A stretch of 51,928 bases of DNA from Hyphomicrobiales bacterium. GTDB lineage: Bacteria; Pseudomonadota; Alphaproteobacteria; Rhizobiales; Rhizobiaceae. The stretch lies in NCBI GenBank assembly GCA_900468805.1, contig UEIF01000036.1, forward strand, positions 1 to 51,928, in the 5' to 3' direction. The translations under genes were made by a program, and so were the position numbers. Below, in pieces: positions 50,835-51,928 of this stretch (position 1 is its first letter; every line of letters begins with the position of its first letter). The notes beneath the pieces were generated by a model that saw only the letters and a program-made list of their open reading frames with translations, was not told the origin of the DNA and made no database searches.

Positions 50835-51404
50835 ATGGACGATTCACCGCAGCGAGCAAGATTGCGGATTGCAAAACTCATCGTAATCTTGATTGTTACC
50901 TGGCTGTTTCTCGGCGGTGTCTCGTCGATTGTGGTGATGGGAGGTTCCAGTTTCATACCTTCTGCAGATTGGACGTCTGAGACACGTCTTCCGCGCATCA
51001 TCTTAGGCCTGCTGTCCACCGCTTTTCTTGTCTGGGCCGCATGGAAAGGTGGCAAACGGGCTCGACGGAACGAACTGAACCTCGCCCTCTCAGGTGCAGC
51101 GTGTCTTGGGTATTTGACGGGAAGCAACATCCTGTTCATTTGGCCGATACTGCTCCCATTGTTTGCTGGTCATCAAGTTGGGCTCCCGTTCACGGTAGTT
51201 AAAGCAATTGACCTCGGTGGAGCGAAATGCCCGTCGAGAGTTGTCTTTGAACAGATGCCCTTCCTACACCAATTTTGCCGTGATCGTGAAAAGGTAAGAT
51301 TGAGCCTGTCGTCGGGTGAACGTGTCGTTGCAGTCGGTTGGGGAACACAATACGGATTGTACGCGCACGAATTGCGCGCCGCGGACGTTAGAGGCCCCCG
51401 CTGA
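50835..51404 (+). CDS. Membrane hypothetical protein
   Basis: 189 residues with three hydrophobic segments (LIVILIVTWLFLGGVSSIVV; LPRIILGLLSTAFLVWAAW; GYLTGSNILFIWPILLPLFA) and a C-terminal ~75-residue soluble part with two Cys. No family recognised. Lower GC and codon choice differ from the chromosome-like genes further left. Confidence 0.55.
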   Translation: MDDSPQRARLRIAKLIVILIVTWLFLGGVSSIVVMGGSSFIPSADWTSETRLPRIILGLLSTAFLVWAAWKGGKRARRNELNLALSGAACLGYLTGSNILFIWPILLPLFAGHQVGLPFTVVKAIDLGGAKCPSRVVFEQMPFLHQFCRDREKVRLSLSSGERVVAVGWGTQYGLYAHELRAADVRGPR

Positions 51405-51428
51405 TAGTCATTGCCGTGCCGGCCCGGA

Positions 51429-51493
51429 ACCCCACCGCCCCATCATCATTCGCGATCTCGGAATACCGCTATCGACCCCACCGCCCCATCATC
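51429..51493. repeat. Direct repeat of ACCCCACCGCCCCATCATC
   Basis: Two identical 19-bp copies at 51429-51447 and 51475-51493, 46 bp apart (start to start), each preceded by a purine-ending triplet and embedded in otherwise different sequence. The CCCCACCGCCCC core recurs near 50484. Confidence 0.7.
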
Positions 51494-51504
51494 TTGGGGA
51501 ACGG

Positions 51505-51819
51505 TCAGGTGGTTCTCGACGCGAACCTTACCCACCGAATTGCGTAGGCAAGAACAATAATCACCTGCTGGAAGAAGATAGGAATGATAAACATGAACTG
51601 CTCCATCTCGTCAGGTTCATAGGAGTCGTCTGGCCGCTCCGGGTGAGCCACAAAGGTAGCTTTGCCATACATGTAAACCGACAAAATCACCCAAGCTATA
51701 GCCAGAAGATGGCCCGCGATCCTGACGCGTGGCCAAGCCCGCCCGGCACGAATTGCCAACAGAGGTGCGAATAGGTTGCTTAAGAAGAATATCAAAGCTG
51801 CCAGTTCAGGATCGATCAT
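51505..51819 (-). CDS. Small membrane hypothetical protein
   Basis: 104 residues with three predicted spans: AALIFFLSNLFAPLLAI, IAGHLLAIAWVILSVYMYG and FMFIIPIFFQQVIIVLAYAI, separated by a charged loop (HPERPDDSYEPDEMEQ). No family recognised. Its promoter side continues to the window end (51820-51928), where nothing further is seen. Confidence 0.55.
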   Translation of the reverse strand: MIDPELAALIFFLSNLFAPLLAIRAGRAWPRVRIAGHLLAIAWVILSVYMYGKATFVAHPERPDDSYEPDEMEQFMFIIPIFFQQVIIVLAYAIRWVRFASRTT

Positions 51820-51928
51820 AGAGAAAGCCAGCCGGATCAGGACGATTGTTAAACGTTAAACCTACAGCGTACACGTGTGGAGGACAAGATCAACGGCGTT
51901 GTGGCCCCACCACATGGGGTAATCGCAG

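Overview
The window looks like a stretch of a Rhizobium (R. leguminosarum/R. etli type) plasmid or chromid. The clearest mark is a complete repABC replication and partition module (11258-15098). It has two perfect 16-bp parS palindromes, a small repD-like gene between repA and repB, and an antisense ctRNA between repB and repC. High GC, L-fucose catabolism, surface-polysaccharide genes and ABC uptake operons fit the same group.

Layout. (1) 1-6.2 kb: the end of an aldo/keto reductase gene, then a compact peptide-modification locus: a SARP/BTAD-TPR regulator, a 47-residue Cys-free candidate precursor peptide, a YcaO protein, a TfuA protein overlapping YcaO by 4 nt, a small unknown protein and a convergent XRE regulator. 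This is the best candidate for an undescribed system, a RiPP probably carrying backbone thioamides or Ser/Thr azolines. (2) 6.4-10.5 kb: L-fuconate/L-fucose catabolism (lactonase, IclR regulator, SDR dehydrogenase, L-fuconate dehydratase) around a shared divergent promoter with a nested palindrome. (3) 11.2-15.1 kb: repABC. (4) 15.4-18.1 kb: sugar-phosphate transferase and a membrane NDP-sugar dehydratase/epimerase. (5) 18.1-23.2 kb: SDR and TetR gene remnants, a two-gene pair of cell-wall/polysaccharide hydrolases (NlpC-type and GH75 chitosanase-like) without signal peptides, an exported protein, a dienelactone hydrolase and a fatty-acid hydroxylase. (6) 23.2-29.4 kb: LacI regulator convergent with a five-gene, overlapping Ugp-like ABC operon headed by a phosphoesterase.

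(7) 29.6-31.3 kb is a scrapyard: a lipoprotein pseudogene, a frameshifted tyrosine-recombinase fragment, a truncated gene and a tRNA-fMet-like sequence with a damaged acceptor stem. (8) 31.3-47.8 kb is bounded by a 21-bp direct repeat (20/21) of the tRNA 3' end and reads as an integrated island. It carries aldehyde and alcohol dehydrogenases, two ABM monooxygenases, a DJ-1 protein, a heme-binding protein, an MFS exporter, two secreted alpha/beta hydrolases, a large wHTH-ATPase-TPR regulator, a PPOX-family flavoprotein, an amber-interrupted DUF1348 gene, a PAS histidine kinase/FixJ-type response regulator pair and a DUF1778-GNAT toxin-antitoxin pair. A rhizobial gene appears to be cut at the right repeat. 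(9) 47.9-51.9 kb holds small, partly phage-like genes and a chimeric ORF joining a terminase-small-subunit-like N-terminus to the C-terminal part of an acyltransferase-3 protein.

All calls come from reading the sequence and from memory of protein families; no database search was run.
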